This document shows, in pieces, positions 4,439 through 5,098 of a stretch of 5,098 nucleotides of DNA (the stretch's first letter is position 1; each line of letters opens with the position of its first letter). A program made the translations under genes and the position numbers. This stretch comes from Actinomycetes bacterium (GTDB lineage: Bacteria; Actinomycetota; Acidimicrobiia; Acidimicrobiales; Palsa-688). The stretch covers positions 1 through 5,098 of the forward strand of contig JAKAXG010000385.1 of assembly GCA_021827225.1 (NCBI GenBank), given 5' to 3'. The notes beneath the pieces were generated by a model. It searched no databases, was not told the DNA's origin, and saw only the letters and a program-made list of their open reading frames with translations.

Positions 4439-5098
4439 ATGACCTACGACGGCTATCAGCAGTTGCGTTTCGAGCGCCCCGACGACGGCGTCCTTCTGAT
4501 CACCATCGACAACCCGGAGAAGTACAACGCCGCCGACGAGCAGCTCCATGGCGAGCTGGCCCGGGTGTGGGCCGACGTCGACGCCGACGCCGAGACCCGG
4601 GTGGCGGTGATAACCGGGGCGGGTAAGGCGTTCTCCGCCGGCGGCGACCTCGACATGGTGCAGCGAATGGCCGGCGATCATGACCGGGTCTCGCACATGC
4701 TCAAAGAGATGAGCGAGATGGTCTACAACATCATCAACTGCGAGAAGCCGGTGGTCTCCGCCATCAACGGCGTGGCTGTGGGCGCCGGAACCGTCGTCGC
4801 CCTGCTCGCCGACATCTCGATATGCGCGCTCGACGCCAGGATAGGCGACGGCCACGTCAGGCTCGGTGTCGCCGCGGGCGACCACGCCGCCATCCTGTGG
4901 CCGCTCCTCTGCGGTATGGCCAAGGCCCGGTACCACCTCCTCACCGGCGAGATGGTCACCGGCGAGGAGGCGGAGCGGATCGGCATGGTGAGCAGGGCAG
5001 TGCCGCGCGAGCAGGTACTCGGTGAGGCCCTGAGGGTCGCTTCCACCCTGGCCACTGGTTCACAGCTCGCAATCCGCTGGACGAAGCGGTCACTCAGA
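4439..5098 (+). CDS. Enoyl-CoA hydratase/isomerase (crotonase) family protein, C-terminus beyond window
   Basis: The first 220 residues of a crotonase-fold protein, usually about 255-270 long; the frame is still open at the last base. Seen: VLLITIDNPEKYNAA (18-32); VAVITGAGKAFSAGGDL (55-71), which supplies the first oxyanion-hole amide; KPVVSAINGVAVGAGTVVALLADI (103-126), with the second oxyanion glycines; then GDGHVRLGVAAGDHAA (136-151) and YHLLTGEMVTGEEAERIGMV (165-184). The two catalytic glutamates of rat enoyl-CoA hydratase (Glu144, Glu164) align with H139 and Y165, so classical hydration is doubtful. H139 and D148 are nine apart, as recalled for the His145/Asp154 pair of 6-oxocamphor hydrolase, a C-C bond hydrolase of this superfamily. 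The start is ATG 4439, with AAGGA six bases upstream. Family certain; reaction open. The upstream ligase suggests a CoA thioester substrate. Confidence 0.94.
   Translation, partial: MTYDGYQQLRFERPDDGVLLITIDNPEKYNAADEQLHGELARVWADVDADAETRVAVITGAGKAFSAGGDLDMVQRMAGDHDRVSHMLKEMSEMVYNIINCEKPVVSAINGVAVGAGTVVALLADISICALDARIGDGHVRLGVAAGDHAAILWPLLCGMAKARYHLLTGEMVTGEEAERIGMVSRAVPREQVLGEALRVASTLATGSQLAIRWTKRSLR

Noticed and set aside
4434..4439. TTGACA, a perfect -35 consensus, overlapping the crotonase start codon
   Set aside because: No -10 box lies 16-18 bases downstream, where the sequence is inside the conserved coding region. Chance match.
4319..4936. Long minus-strand ORF (205 codons) opposite the crotonase gene, with a C-terminal stretch RTGVRIPPPT that resembles translated tRNA 3' ends
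   Set aside because: It runs antisense to a well-conserved crotonase sequence and has no recognisable domain. The matching DNA near 4330-4355 (including GTTCGAC) does not form a T-arm or acceptor stem, so there is no tRNA or tRNA remnant either.
1..5098. Search for an undescribed multi-gene system, mobile element, CRISPR array or phage island
   Set aside because: No transposase, integrase, terminal repeats, regular repeat array or clustered unknown genes are visible. The genes are housekeeping or catabolic types with uniform base composition.

Overview
The window is GC-rich (roughly two thirds G+C by eye), with strongly G/C-biased third codon positions, two GTG starts and apparently leaderless or near-leaderless genes. 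Together these suggest an actinobacterium. Nothing pins down a genus. I see no mobile element, CRISPR array, phage gene, rRNA or tRNA. It reads as ordinary chromosomal metabolic DNA.

Layout. (1) 34-1134 (+) is a compact flavin amine-oxidase-like FAD enzyme. (2) 1300-1533 (+) is a small unrecognised 77-residue protein, followed 5 bases after its stop by a strong GC hairpin. (3) 1689-1886 (+) is a 65-residue Cys/His-rich protein whose ATG lies exactly where transcription from a TAGCGT -10 box would start. (4) 1953-2471 (-) is a GNAT N-acetyltransferase, convergent with gene 3 over a nested inverted repeat. (5) 2620-4245 (+) is a complete acyl-CoA synthetase of the ANL superfamily, divergent from the GNAT gene across a 148-base region. 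(6) 4439-5098 (+) is a crotonase-fold (enoyl-CoA hydratase/isomerase family) protein cut off by the window edge.

Functional reading. Only genes 5 and 6 form an obvious pathway pair: the ligase activates a carboxylic acid to its CoA thioester, and the crotonase homologue would act on that thioester or a later intermediate. A hairpin and 193 bases separate them, so they need not share one transcript. The crotonase lacks both glutamates of classical enoyl-CoA hydratase. It carries instead a His and an Asp nine residues apart, the arrangement I recall for 6-oxocamphor hydrolase, so plain 'enoyl-CoA hydratase' may be the wrong name.

Most gene ends are followed by GC hairpins without T-tracts, a common form of terminator in high-GC bacteria. 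The clearest unexplained structure is a pair of perfectly inverted 10-mers (CGCTACAGCG / CGCTGTAGCG) flanking the region before gene 3, the second overlapping its putative -10 box. I found no convincing multi-gene novel system here; the findings are small-scale.
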